A stretch of 64,000 nt of DNA, taken from positions 30,854 through 94,853 of the forward strand of contig JAFZWC010000022.1 of assembly GCA_017617475.1 (NCBI GenBank). Direction: 5' to 3'. The notes beneath the pieces are model-generated. The model searched no databases. It saw nothing but the letters and a program-made list of their open reading frames with translations, and had not been told where the DNA came from. Position numbers and translations under genes: made by a program. The DNA is from Bacteroidales bacterium (lineage in GTDB: Bacteria > Bacteroidota > Bacteroidia > Bacteroidales > UBA932). This document shows, piece after piece, positions 1 through 7,776 of the stretch (positions are counted from its first letter, which is position 1; every line of letters begins with the position of its first letter).

Positions 1-2
1 AA

Positions 3-989
3 ATCAAGGACTACTGCCAGGAGAACGAGATTGAGTACGTCATTTTCGATGACGAGCTCACCGGCATGCAACAGCGTAATATTGAGAAGGTTATCGCTTG
101 CTGTGACGTCATCGACAGAACCTCCCTCATCTTGGAGATCTTCGCCCAGCGGGCCAAGACCTCCTACGCCAAGATGCAGGTGGAGCTGGCGCACTACAAC
201 TACATGCTTCCCCGCCTGGCGGGCATGTGGACGCACCTGGAGCGGCAGCGCGGCGGCATGGGAACGCGCGGCGGTATGGGTGAGACCCAGATTGAAATTG
301 ACCGCCGAATTGTGAAGCAGCGCATTTCCAAGCTGAAGGAAGACCTTAAGAAGGTGGACAAGCAGATGGCCACGCAAAGGGGCAACAGAGGTTCCCTGGT
401 GCGCCTGGCCCTGGTGGGCTATACAAACGTGGGCAAGAGCACGCTCATGAATCTGCTGGCCAAGTCCGACGTCTTTGCCGAGAACAAACTCTTCGCCACG
501 CTGGACACCACGGTGAGAAAGGTGGTCATCGAGAATGTTCCCTTCCTTCTGAGCGACACCGTCGGCTTTATCCGCAAACTGCCCACGCAGCTGGTGGAGG
601 CCTTCAAGAGCACCCTGGACGAGGTCCGCGAGGCCGACGTGCTGGTGCACGTGGTAGACATCTCGCACCCCGGCTTCGAAGAGCAGATGGAGGTGGTGGA
701 AAGGACCCTGCGGGAGATTGGCGCCGCCAACAAGCCCGTGTACGTGGTGTTCAACAAGGTGGACGCCTATACCTACGAACCCTACGACGAGTTCTCCCTG
801 CAGCCCAAACAGCCCGTGAACCGCACGCTGGAAGAACTCAAGAACAGCTGGATAGCAGAGGAGAAGACCCCCTGCATCTTCATCTCTGCCAAAGAAAAAA
901 TCGGCATAGACAAACTTAGAAACGACCTTTACAAAATTGTGGCCGAGATCCATGCGGGTCGCTACCCCTTCAACAACTTCCTGTGGTAA
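3..989 (+). CDS. hflX: GTPase HflX (5' end missing)
   Basis: Ribosome-associated GTPase of the HflX family, which binds the large subunit and splits stalled or stressed ribosomes. The frame is open from base 3, so the first residues lie outside the window; 328 codons are visible. The HflX linker signature GGMGTRGGMGETQIEIDRR is intact, followed by a coiled-coil stretch and a G domain: G1 GYTNVGKST near 417-443, G3 DTVGF, G4 NKVD and G5 SAKE. The gene ends with a short C-terminal tail (NNFLW). The next gene starts 35 bases later on the same strand, but nothing suggests shared function. Identification rests on the ordered motifs and is secure; only the missing start is uncertain. Confidence 0.95.
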   Translation: MKDYCQENEIEYVIFDDELTGMQQRNIEKVIACCDVIDRTSLILEIFAQRAKTSYAKMQVELAHYNYMLPRLAGMWTHLERQRGGMGTRGGMGETQIEIDRRIVKQRISKLKEDLKKVDKQMATQRGNRGSLVRLALVGYTNVGKSTLMNLLAKSDVFAENKLFATLDTTVRKVVIENVPFLLSDTVGFIRKLPTQLVEAFKSTLDEVREADVLVHVVDISHPGFEEQMEVVERTLREIGAANKPVYVVFNKVDAYTYEPYDEFSLQPKQPVNRTLEELKNSWIAEEKTPCIFISAKEKIGIDKLRNDLYKIVAEIHAGRYPFNNFLW

Positions 990-1024
990 GGCAGTGGGCC
1001 TTCCACCAGTAGTGTATTGTGTAT

Positions 1025-4000
1025 ATGAACGGACGAAAACTTATCCCTTCCGTAGTTTTGCTCTTGTTGTTGGCCGGAGCCGGCGGTTTTGCGCAAACAA
1101 CAGAGTATCAGAAGGATGCTGCCGAGCTGGCCTCCCTTTTCCGTGGCAAACAGCCGGTCCTGTACCCCTATCGTTTCAACGGAACCTATTACCTGGAAAC
1201 CCGGGAATTCGGCCTGGGACGCGTCTGGTACAACGGCAAGGTGTACGAGGCTGTCCCGCTGAACCTCAACGCCAACCAGATGGAGCTGGAGGTCCGCCCA
1301 TCGCGGGAGTACAGCAGCGTAATTCCCGACCGGAATCAGATTGCCTGGTTCTCCCTGGACGGCCGCCGCTTCGTGAATCTGGAGTACTGGAGCATTGACC
1401 AGGCACGGGAAGGCTTTTACGAACTGGCCCATGATGGCCCCGCGCCCCTTCTCATCTACAAGCAAAAGGTTTTTATGGTGGGGGATTCCCGCCAGCAGGC
1501 CATTTACCGGGACGATTTTGACGGAAATTATGATGCCGGCGTGCCCAATTTCTTCGGTAGCCGCGTGAGCTATTTCCAGTTGGAAGGCGGCCGGCTCAAA
1601 AAGCTGGGCAAAAAAGCCTTCCTGCGTCTGATGAGGGAGCCAGAAAGGGCAGGAGAAAGCCCCCTGGACCCGGACCATGTAGCCTGGAGACCCCGGGAAA
1701 GCGAGCGTCCCGTCTTCCGTCAGCCATCGGCCCCCCTGAAGGGCGGCATCTCGCTGCCGGGCGGCTATTTTGAAGAAAAAGCGGCACAGGACACTCTGCA
1801 AGTCACTTATGCCGACAACGCCCTCCGCGCCTCGTACCAGAACAAGATTTACAACATTGGAAGCGACGGCGAAACGCCCGGCGCAAAGGCCACGGTGAGC
1901 GGCACCGTACTGGAGGCCGAGACCGGCCTGCCTCTGCCTGGCGTGGTCGTATTTGACGACAACACAGGCACTTACGCCCGTACCAACTCCCGCGGCGTGT
2001 ACCATATAACACTGCCCAAGGGGGAGAACCGCCTCAACTACAACGCCGATTCCAAGGAAAGCCTGGCCCTTAAAATAGTCCTCCACTCCGACGGAGACCT
2101 GGACATTGTGATGAGCGAAAGAATCACCCTCCTGAAGGGCGCGGTGGTATCGGCCGAAAGCATGCGCCAGCACCGCAATACCGTGCTGGGCGTAGAATCC
2201 GTGAGCATGAAGACGCTCAGCAAGATTCCATCGGCTTTCGGAGAAGGTGACGTTATCAAGGCCGTGCTTTCGCTGCCGGGCGTCAAGAGCGTGGGAGAAG
2301 CGTCCGGCGGTATCAACGTGCGCGGCGGCGCGTCCGACCAGAACCTCATCCTGTACAACGACAACACCATCTATAACCCCAACCACCTGTTCGGCATGTT
2401 TTCCTCCTTCAACCCCGACCTGGTGGATGGCGTGGAGCTGTACAAGAGCTCCATCCCGGTGGAATACGGCGGGCGCATTTCCTCCGTCCTGAGCGTAAAG
2501 AGCAAGGAGGGAGACCGCAACCGGGTGAGGGGGTCGCTGGGTATCGGCCTTCTGACCAGCCGCGGCCATATTGAAGGGCCGCTGGGCAAAAAGACTTCTT
2601 TCATTGCCGGAGCCCGCACAACCTACTCCAACTGGATTCTGAAACTGTTGCCCGAGGACAGCGCCTATTCCGGCGGCAGCGCGGGGTTCACCGACGCCAA
2701 CCTGGGCCTGACGCACCATTTTGATTCGCGCCATTCCCTGCAGCTGTTCGGCTATTTTGCCACGGACCGCTTCTCCTTCAGCGGAGACACCACTTTCCAC
2801 TACACCAATTACAACGCATCGACCACCTACCGGTACAGGGCCGATGACGGCTCCTCTTTCAAGCTTAGCGCCGGTTACGACCATTTCACCAACACGCTGG
2901 GCGCCCATTCCTGGAAAAGCGGGGCCTATGACCTCCAGACCTATATCCGCCAGGCCTTCCTGAAAGCCGGCGGCGTCAAGAAACTGGGTTCCCACTCGCT
3001 CACGCTGGGGGCCGATGCGGTGGCCTACATGCTGGATCCGGGCATCCTTACGCCCGCCGGAGACGAGTCCCAGGTGATTACGTCCCGCCTGGACCGCGAA
3101 ATGGGCATTGAACCGGCCGTGTACCTGGCCGACAATTGGGAAGTCTCCGACCAGTTCTCCGTGGACGGCGGCGTCCGCCTTTCTTCCTTCCTGGCGCTCC
3201 CGTCCCATAAGTTTTACGTGGGACCGGAGTTCCGGCTTTCGGCCAAGTATTCCCCGGTGACCAACCTGTCCTTCAAGGCGGGCTTCAATACTCTCCAGCA
3301 GTACATCCACCTCATTTCCAATACCTCCTCCGTGTCCCCCATGGACACCTGGCGGCTTTCTTCGGCCCAAATCAAGCCCACTACGGGCTGGCAGGCCGCG
3401 GGCGGCGCCTACTGGACACTCCTGGGCTCGGGCATAGACCTTTCCCTGGACGGGTATTACAAGCAAAGCCGCAACGCGCTGGACTACAAGAGCGGCGCCC
3501 TGCTCTCCATGAACCCGAACCTGGCCGACGACCTCCTGCCCGTGCGGGGCCGGGCCTATGGCGTGGAGCTCATGGCCAAAAAGACCACCGGACGCCTCAC
3601 GGGATGGGTTTCCTACAGCTATTCCCGCAGCCAGCTCCGGGAAATGGAAACCCAGAGCATCAACCACGGCGACTGGTATAACGCCCCCTATGACAAACCG
3701 CACGAGTTCAAGCTGGCGGGCAATTTTGCCTTCACGCACCGGTACAGCCTCTCGCTCAACATAGACTATTCCACCGGAAGGCCCGTCACCGTTCCCGTGG
3801 GGCGGTACTATTTTGCCGACCAGTGGCGCCTGGCCTATTCGGAGAGAAACGGCTACCGCATTCCGGATTACTTCCGCATGGACGTGGCCGTAAACGTGGA
3901 CCCGGGTCATTCCCTGAAGGCTTTCGCCCATGTTTCCTTCACGGTGGGAGTTTACAACGTCACCGGACGCAAGAACCCTTATTCCGTCTTCTTCCGCACC

Positions 4001-4084
4001 GAACCTTCCGGCAAGGTTCGCGGCTATATGCTTTCGGTGTTCGCTTCCCAGATTCCCTATATCAACCTCAACGTCCTGTTCTGA
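1025..4084 (+). CDS. TonB-dependent outer-membrane receptor with carboxypeptidase-regulatory-like domain
   Basis: Outer-membrane receptor for TonB-driven uptake; the ligand is unknown. I take ATG 1025 as start (a GTG lies two codons upstream) because it opens a clean signal peptide ending near GGFAQ. Residues of about 25-285 have no domain I recognise. They are followed by a carboxypeptidase-regulatory-like fold (KATVSGTVLEAETGLPLPGV, about 290-370), a plug (VINVRGGASDQN-type segment, GVELYKSSIPVEYGGR) at about 385-500, and a long beta-barrel ending in aromatic residues. About 1019 residues is normal for the class. The stop codon overlaps the ATG of the DUF4249 gene by one base, so the two are probably translationally coupled. 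This is not a SusC: no SusD follows. Confidence 0.9.
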   Translation: MNGRKLIPSVVLLLLLAGAGGFAQTTEYQKDAAELASLFRGKQPVLYPYRFNGTYYLETREFGLGRVWYNGKVYEAVPLNLNANQMELEVRPSREYSSVIPDRNQIAWFSLDGRRFVNLEYWSIDQAREGFYELAHDGPAPLLIYKQKVFMVGDSRQQAIYRDDFDGNYDAGVPNFFGSRVSYFQLEGGRLKKLGKKAFLRLMREPERAGESPLDPDHVAWRPRESERPVFRQPSAPLKGGISLPGGYFEEKAAQDTLQVTYADNALRASYQNKIYNIGSDGETPGAKATVSGTVLEAETGLPLPGVVVFDDNTGTYARTNSRGVYHITLPKGENRLNYNADSKESLALKIVLHSDGDLDIVMSERITLLKGAVVSAESMRQHRNTVLGVESVSMKTLSKIPSAFGEGDVIKAVLSLPGVKSVGEASGGINVRGGASDQNLILYNDNTIYNPNHLFGMFSSFNPDLVDGVELYKSSIPVEYGGRISSVLSVKSKEGDRNRVRGSLGIGLLTSRGHIEGPLGKKTSFIAGARTTYSNWILKLLPEDSAYSGGSAGFTDANLGLTHHFDSRHSLQLFGYFATDRFSFSGDTTFHYTNYNASTTYRYRADDGSSFKLSAGYDHFTNTLGAHSWKSGAYDLQTYIRQAFLKAGGVKKLGSHSLTLGADAVAYMLDPGILTPAGDESQVITSRLDREMGIEPAVYLADNWEVSDQFSVDGGVRLSSFLALPSHKFYVGPEFRLSAKYSPVTNLSFKAGFNTLQQYIHLISNTSSVSPMDTWRLSSAQIKPTTGWQAAGGAYWTLLGSGIDLSLDGYYKQSRNALDYKSGALLSMNPNLADDLLPVRGRAYGVELMAKKTTGRLTGWVSYSYSRSQLREMETQSINHGDWYNAPYDKPHEFKLAGNFAFTHRYSLSLNIDYSTGRPVTVPVGRYYFADQWRLAYSERNGYRIPDYFRMDVAVNVDPGHSLKAFAHVSFTVGVYNVTGRKNPYSVFFRTEPSGKVRGYMLSVFASQIPYINLNVLF

Positions 4085-5211
4085 TGAAAAAGTGTCTGTT
4101 CTTCCTTGCAGCAGCCCTCTGCGCCGGCTCCTGCATCTACCCTTTCAAGACCGACCTGGAATCGGACGCCTCCCGTACCCTGGTGGTCAACGGAAACATT
4201 CTGGTGGGCGGTATAAGCACCATCCAGCTTTCCTACGTGTTCCCGCTGGAGAAATCGGCCACGGGAAATGTGGCGGGATCGGCCTGGGTCGAGGACGACC
4301 TGGGAAATCAGTATTTCCCCGAAGGAGGCCCCTCCACGCGGGGAGACTTCCTGTATATTCCCACCGATTCTGACCAGGCCATGAAAGCTACCTCCTTCCG
4401 CGCCGTGGTGCAGGCCGACGGGGAAACGTATACCTCCGAATGGACCACACCCGACCCCGCACCCCAGATTTCCAGCATCCATTTCGAGGCCGACGACGAC
4501 AATGTTACCGTGATGGCCGACCTGCAGACCGGCCTGGAGAACCCGGGCTATCTGGGTTTCCTGTTCGAGGAAACCTGGGAATTCCACTCCGATTTCATGG
4601 CGGAATACGAAGTGGACCCCCGGACCTGGAAGATTTCCCAACTCACCGATCCTTATCCCTATTACTGGTGCTACCGTACGCGCAAACCCATGCAGGTGGT
4701 TCTGGCCGATGTGAGACACATGGAAACGGGGAACCTCCAGAATGTGCCCGTGTGGTCTTTCTCCCGCCAGGACAAGCGCAACCTCAAGAAATACTCCATC
4801 CTGGTGAAGGCCTTCGCCCTTTCTGCCGAAGCCTACCGGTACAACCGGCAGCTGCAGCAGGTATCGGACCAGGGCGGAGACCTGTTCTCGCCCGACCCGG
4901 GCTACATGGAAGGGAATCTGGTTTGTTCTTCCCATCCCGGGAAGGAAGTGATGGGGCTGGTGCTTTCGGGCCGTGTCTCGAGCCGGCGCGTATTCCTGGA
5001 CTCCCGGTACAGCAAATACCCCGGGCCTGACGAAAGCGTTCTGGGGTCGGTTCTTCCGGAACTGATGGAAGATTTTTATGAAAGGGGTTACAGGCCCGTC
5101 AAATACATCGAGACGGAGGATGGTCCCGCCCTCGGCTGGGGCCTCCAGCGCTGCTATGACTGCATTGTGGACGGCGGAACCCAGGAAAAACCGGATTTTT
5201 GGGAGGACTAG
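4084..5211 (+). CDS. DUF4249-type outer-membrane lipoprotein
   Basis: A 375-residue lipoprotein partner of the preceding TonB receptor. The signal peptide ends in a lipobox with Cys near residue 18 (CAGSCIYPF). The mature start, with the LVVNGNILVGG and IQLSYVFPLE segments, matches the DUF4249 family as I know it; these proteins are routinely encoded directly after TonB receptors with an N-terminal carboxypeptidase-regulatory-like domain. The likely role is as a surface or periplasmic accessory to the receptor; no enzymatic motif is visible. The start ATG overlaps the TGA of the receptor, and the next gene begins three bases after this stop, making a tight three-gene operon. Confidence 0.82.
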   Translation: MKKCLFFLAAALCAGSCIYPFKTDLESDASRTLVVNGNILVGGISTIQLSYVFPLEKSATGNVAGSAWVEDDLGNQYFPEGGPSTRGDFLYIPTDSDQAMKATSFRAVVQADGETYTSEWTTPDPAPQISSIHFEADDDNVTVMADLQTGLENPGYLGFLFEETWEFHSDFMAEYEVDPRTWKISQLTDPYPYYWCYRTRKPMQVVLADVRHMETGNLQNVPVWSFSRQDKRNLKKYSILVKAFALSAEAYRYNRQLQQVSDQGGDLFSPDPGYMEGNLVCSSHPGKEVMGLVLSGRVSSRRVFLDSRYSKYPGPDESVLGSVLPELMEDFYERGYRPVKYIETEDGPALGWGLQRCYDCIVDGGTQEKPDFWED

Positions 5212-5214
5212 GCC

Positions 5215-6819
5215 ATGAAAAGAACTCTTCTCGTTTTCCTTCTTTTGGGGTTGGGGCTCTGGGCCCACCCCCAGGATAAGATTTATGTTTCTACCGACCG
5301 TCAGGCCTACCTGTCCGGGGAGGAAGTTTTCTGCTCTCTCTTCTGCGTGGACGAAAACGGCCGCAGAAACGATTTTAGCGCCGTGTCCTATGTAGAACTC
5401 GTCTCCACGGAAGGAACCGCCGCAGAGGCCAAAATAGGCCTGTTTAACGGCAGGGGCGCCGGTTCGTTCCGGATTCCGGCATCGGCCCCAACCGGAAATT
5501 ACCGCCTTATGGCCTATACAGCCCGGAGCGCCGCCACACCGGAGGCGTCCCGCATACTCTCCGTCTACAATCCCTTCTCTTCCTCACGGGTGAAGGACGG
5601 GGTTTCGCTGGTTCCCGAGGATCAGTATAAGCCGGCCGTTGCCGCCGACTGCTCGGACGGTGTCCAGCTCTCCCTTCCAGCCCGCCTGTCTCCCGGACGT
5701 ACGGCGTCGCTGGTGGTAAGCGGAACCCGCCAAGCGGCCCAGCTTGCCGTTTCGGTTTACCATGAAGACGGCCTGGAAGAGGCCGGCGGAATAACCCTCG
5801 CCTCTTTCCTGAAGGGCACGCCCGCCGGGAAAGGAAACCGGCCGGCCGAGTATGAGGGAGAAATCCTGTATGCCACCGTGGAAGGGGAAGGCACCACGGC
5901 CATCCTTTCCACCGCCGGCGACCCTTCGCTGGTATACCTGGGGAGAAGCGACGAAAACGGCCGCATCCGCTTTTACACGGGCAATATTTACGGGGACCGG
6001 GAACTGGTCTGCGAGGTTCTGGCCGACGGTGGAACCGCGGGGCACATCAATATCGGCAGCCCCTTTGCCCATCCGGAAGCGGGTCCCGTGCCGCCGCTGG
6101 TTCTGAGTCCCGCCCAGCGGGATGCCCTGGTCGGCCGAAAGGCAGCCCTTCTTTCCGGAAATACCGTTCTGGATACCCTGGTTAACTATTTGCCCAAGCG
6201 GGAAGACCTTCTGCTGGAAGGCATTACGCCGCTGCGGTATCACCTGGACGATTACAGCCGTTTCCCCTCCGTTCAGGAGGTCTGCGTGGAAATCATTCGC
6301 GAGCTCCAGTATTCCCGCAACCGCGACAAATGGACCATGAAGATGGTTGTCACCGACGGCAACAAGGAGCGTAACTACTTGCAGGACAACATTCTGGTAA
6401 TGATGGACGGCGTGGTGCTCACCGACCACAGCATGCTGGCCGATTTTGATGCCATGCTTCTGGAAGACGTTTACCTGTACCGCCATGCGGTGGTGCTGGG
6501 TGGCGTTTCCTACAACGGCGTAGTGAATTTTGTCACCAAGAAGAATTATGTGACCTCCCTGCTCTTCCCCGACAACGTGCGCGTGGTGGATTTCAAGGGC
6601 GTATCCTATCCCGTGGCCTATCCGGGAACGGTGGTGAACCCGGAGAAAGACCTTCGGCAGCTCCTGTTCTGGCATCCCGCCCTGGAGGTAAAGGCCGACG
6701 CCTCCCTCTATATTCCGCTCACCATGCCGGCATATGGCGGCCGCTTCCGCGCCGTGGCCGAAGGCTGGCTGGAAGACGGCACCCCTGTCCGTGCCGAATT
6801 CTGTTTTGAGGTAGAATAA
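5215..6819 (+). CDS. Exported protein with MG2-like domain and barrel-less TonB plug-like domain
   Basis: A 534-residue exported protein, third gene of the receptor/DUF4249 operon. The signal peptide runs to about residue 18. The segment that follows (DKIYVSTDRQAYLSGEEVF, about 20-110) resembles the MG2 (macroglobulin-like) domains found in Bacteroidetes envelope proteins. The region of about 375-445 (DNILVMMDGVVLTD, then VVLGGVSYNGVVNFVTKKN) closely resembles the end of a TonB receptor plug, where a declared variable 'DG' loop precedes a 'NGVV..TKK' strand, yet no beta-barrel follows. I infer a periplasmic or surface accessory to the upstream receptor. A bidirectional terminator lies directly after the stop. 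Function is unknown. Confidence 0.65.
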   Translation: MKRTLLVFLLLGLGLWAHPQDKIYVSTDRQAYLSGEEVFCSLFCVDENGRRNDFSAVSYVELVSTEGTAAEAKIGLFNGRGAGSFRIPASAPTGNYRLMAYTARSAATPEASRILSVYNPFSSSRVKDGVSLVPEDQYKPAVAADCSDGVQLSLPARLSPGRTASLVVSGTRQAAQLAVSVYHEDGLEEAGGITLASFLKGTPAGKGNRPAEYEGEILYATVEGEGTTAILSTAGDPSLVYLGRSDENGRIRFYTGNIYGDRELVCEVLADGGTAGHINIGSPFAHPEAGPVPPLVLSPAQRDALVGRKAALLSGNTVLDTLVNYLPKREDLLLEGITPLRYHLDDYSRFPSVQEVCVEIIRELQYSRNRDKWTMKMVVTDGNKERNYLQDNILVMMDGVVLTDHSMLADFDAMLLEDVYLYRHAVVLGGVSYNGVVNFVTKKNYVTSLLFPDNVRVVDFKGVSYPVAYPGTVVNPEKDLRQLLFWHPALEVKADASLYIPLTMPAYGGRFRAVAEGWLEDGTPVRAEFCFEVE

Positions 6820-6850
6820 AAAGCCCCCCGGTTGTAGCCGGGGGCTTTTT
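6817..6850. terminator. Bidirectional intrinsic terminator
   Basis: Arms AAGCCCCCCGG and CCGGGGGCTT with a six-base loop, preceded by an A-run and followed by TTTTT, so it can terminate from either strand. It lies between the convergent receptor operon (+) and the PorV-like gene (-). Confidence 0.88.
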
Positions 6851-6878
6851 GTCATTTCGAGCGAAGCCGGGAAATCTC
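6851..6878 (+). repeat. Interspersed palindromic repeat, copy 1 (divergent subtype)
   Basis: Starts GTCATTTCGAGCGAAGC and ends AAATCTC. It belongs to the same short repeat family as the other copies in this window (GTCATTCTGAG ... GAAGAATCT), differing in the first half. It sits directly after the terminator and next to the stop of the minus-strand PorV-like gene. Confidence 0.7.
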
Positions 6879-6879
6879 T

Positions 6880-7770
6880 TTAAAAGGCGTAACCTAGTCC
6901 TACGCAAAGCGTGTTACCTATAGTCTTGTTGGCCAGGAGGTAACTCACGTCCACGTGGATTCCGGCGAACTTGGCTCCCAGGCCCATAGAAGCATACGTG
7001 GGCAGCGGAGACTGGCCGGTTCCCAGGTGGAAGCCCGCCCTAACGAAGACCATGTCGTTCCAGCCGTACTGGGCGCCCAGAGCCGCACCCACGCCGCCGG
7101 TGAAGAAAACGTCGGCATCGGCCGCCAAAGAGACGGCGTTGGTTCCGAACGTCACGTCATACCCCAGGCCCACCTTGGCCGATGTCGGGAGTCCGTACGA
7201 CTGCTCGCCGCTCTTCACGGGCGTTCCCAGGGAAGCCACACCCACGGCGGCGCTGAATCCCTGCTTGCTGAACATCAAAAACGCATCTCCCGCAATGGCA
7301 CTGTAATTGACGTCCGAGGCCACGGAACTCTGGGCAAATTTCACATTTACGCCCACCGAAAGGAAATCCGTTATGGCAAAGCCCACACCGGCGCCCACCA
7401 GCAGATCGGACGGGGCGAAGGTCGCTTTCCCGTTGCCTGTATTGTCGAACAGGGTATACTCCAGACCCTGCTGGTATGCTCCCACGACGTGAATTCCCAG
7501 CCGGCTTCCCACACGGATGCCGCCCAACAGGTTTATGTTGGTACTCTTGGCTCCGCCGGGCGCCCAGTTCTGGTAGGAGACTGCGATATCGCTGCCGCGG
7601 AAGGGAACGGCCGCCGGGTTATATAAAGGTGAAAGGGCTTCCGTTCCGCCCATGGCCGAAGTGATGGCGCTGCGGTCAATCCTCAGGAAAGGCAGGGCCG
7701 GAGACTCCTGTGCGAAGGCCGCGGCGGGCAGCAAAGCCGCCATCAAAGCTATGAGAATGTTCTTTTTCAT
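6880..7770 (-). CDS. PorV/PorQ-like outer-membrane protein
   Basis: A 296-residue outer-membrane beta-barrel of the FadL/PorV-PorQ type. The signal peptide ends at AFAQ, followed by the family-typical start LRIDRSAITSAMGG and a run of alternating strands (SVGVNVKFAQSS, VGLGYDV) ending in YAF. PorV and PorQ proteins serve the type IX secretion system (T9SS), PorV as a shuttle for cargo with C-terminal sorting domains. It follows the S8 protease gene, which carries such a domain, by six bases, so the two are co-transcribed. It could be a dedicated partner rather than the general PorV of the cell. Confidence 0.75.
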   Translation of the reverse strand: MKKNILIALMAALLPAAAFAQESPALPFLRIDRSAITSAMGGTEALSPLYNPAAVPFRGSDIAVSYQNWAPGGAKSTNINLLGGIRVGSRLGIHVVGAYQQGLEYTLFDNTGNGKATFAPSDLLVGAGVGFAITDFLSVGVNVKFAQSSVASDVNYSAIAGDAFLMFSKQGFSAAVGVASLGTPVKSGEQSYGLPTSAKVGLGYDVTFGTNAVSLAADADVFFTGGVGAALGAQYGWNDMVFVRAGFHLGTGQSPLPTYASMGLGAKFAGIHVDVSYLLANKTIGNTLCVGLGYAF

Positions 7771-7776
7771 GGTCTT

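Noticed and set aside
962..3931. A very long open frame on the minus strand opposite the TonB receptor (and similar long antisense frames, for example opposite SusC at 15873-17801 and opposite the YfhO-like gene)
   Set aside because: The plus-strand receptor has a signal peptide, domains and codon bias; the antisense frame is a by-product of GC-rich codon use and shows no known motif.
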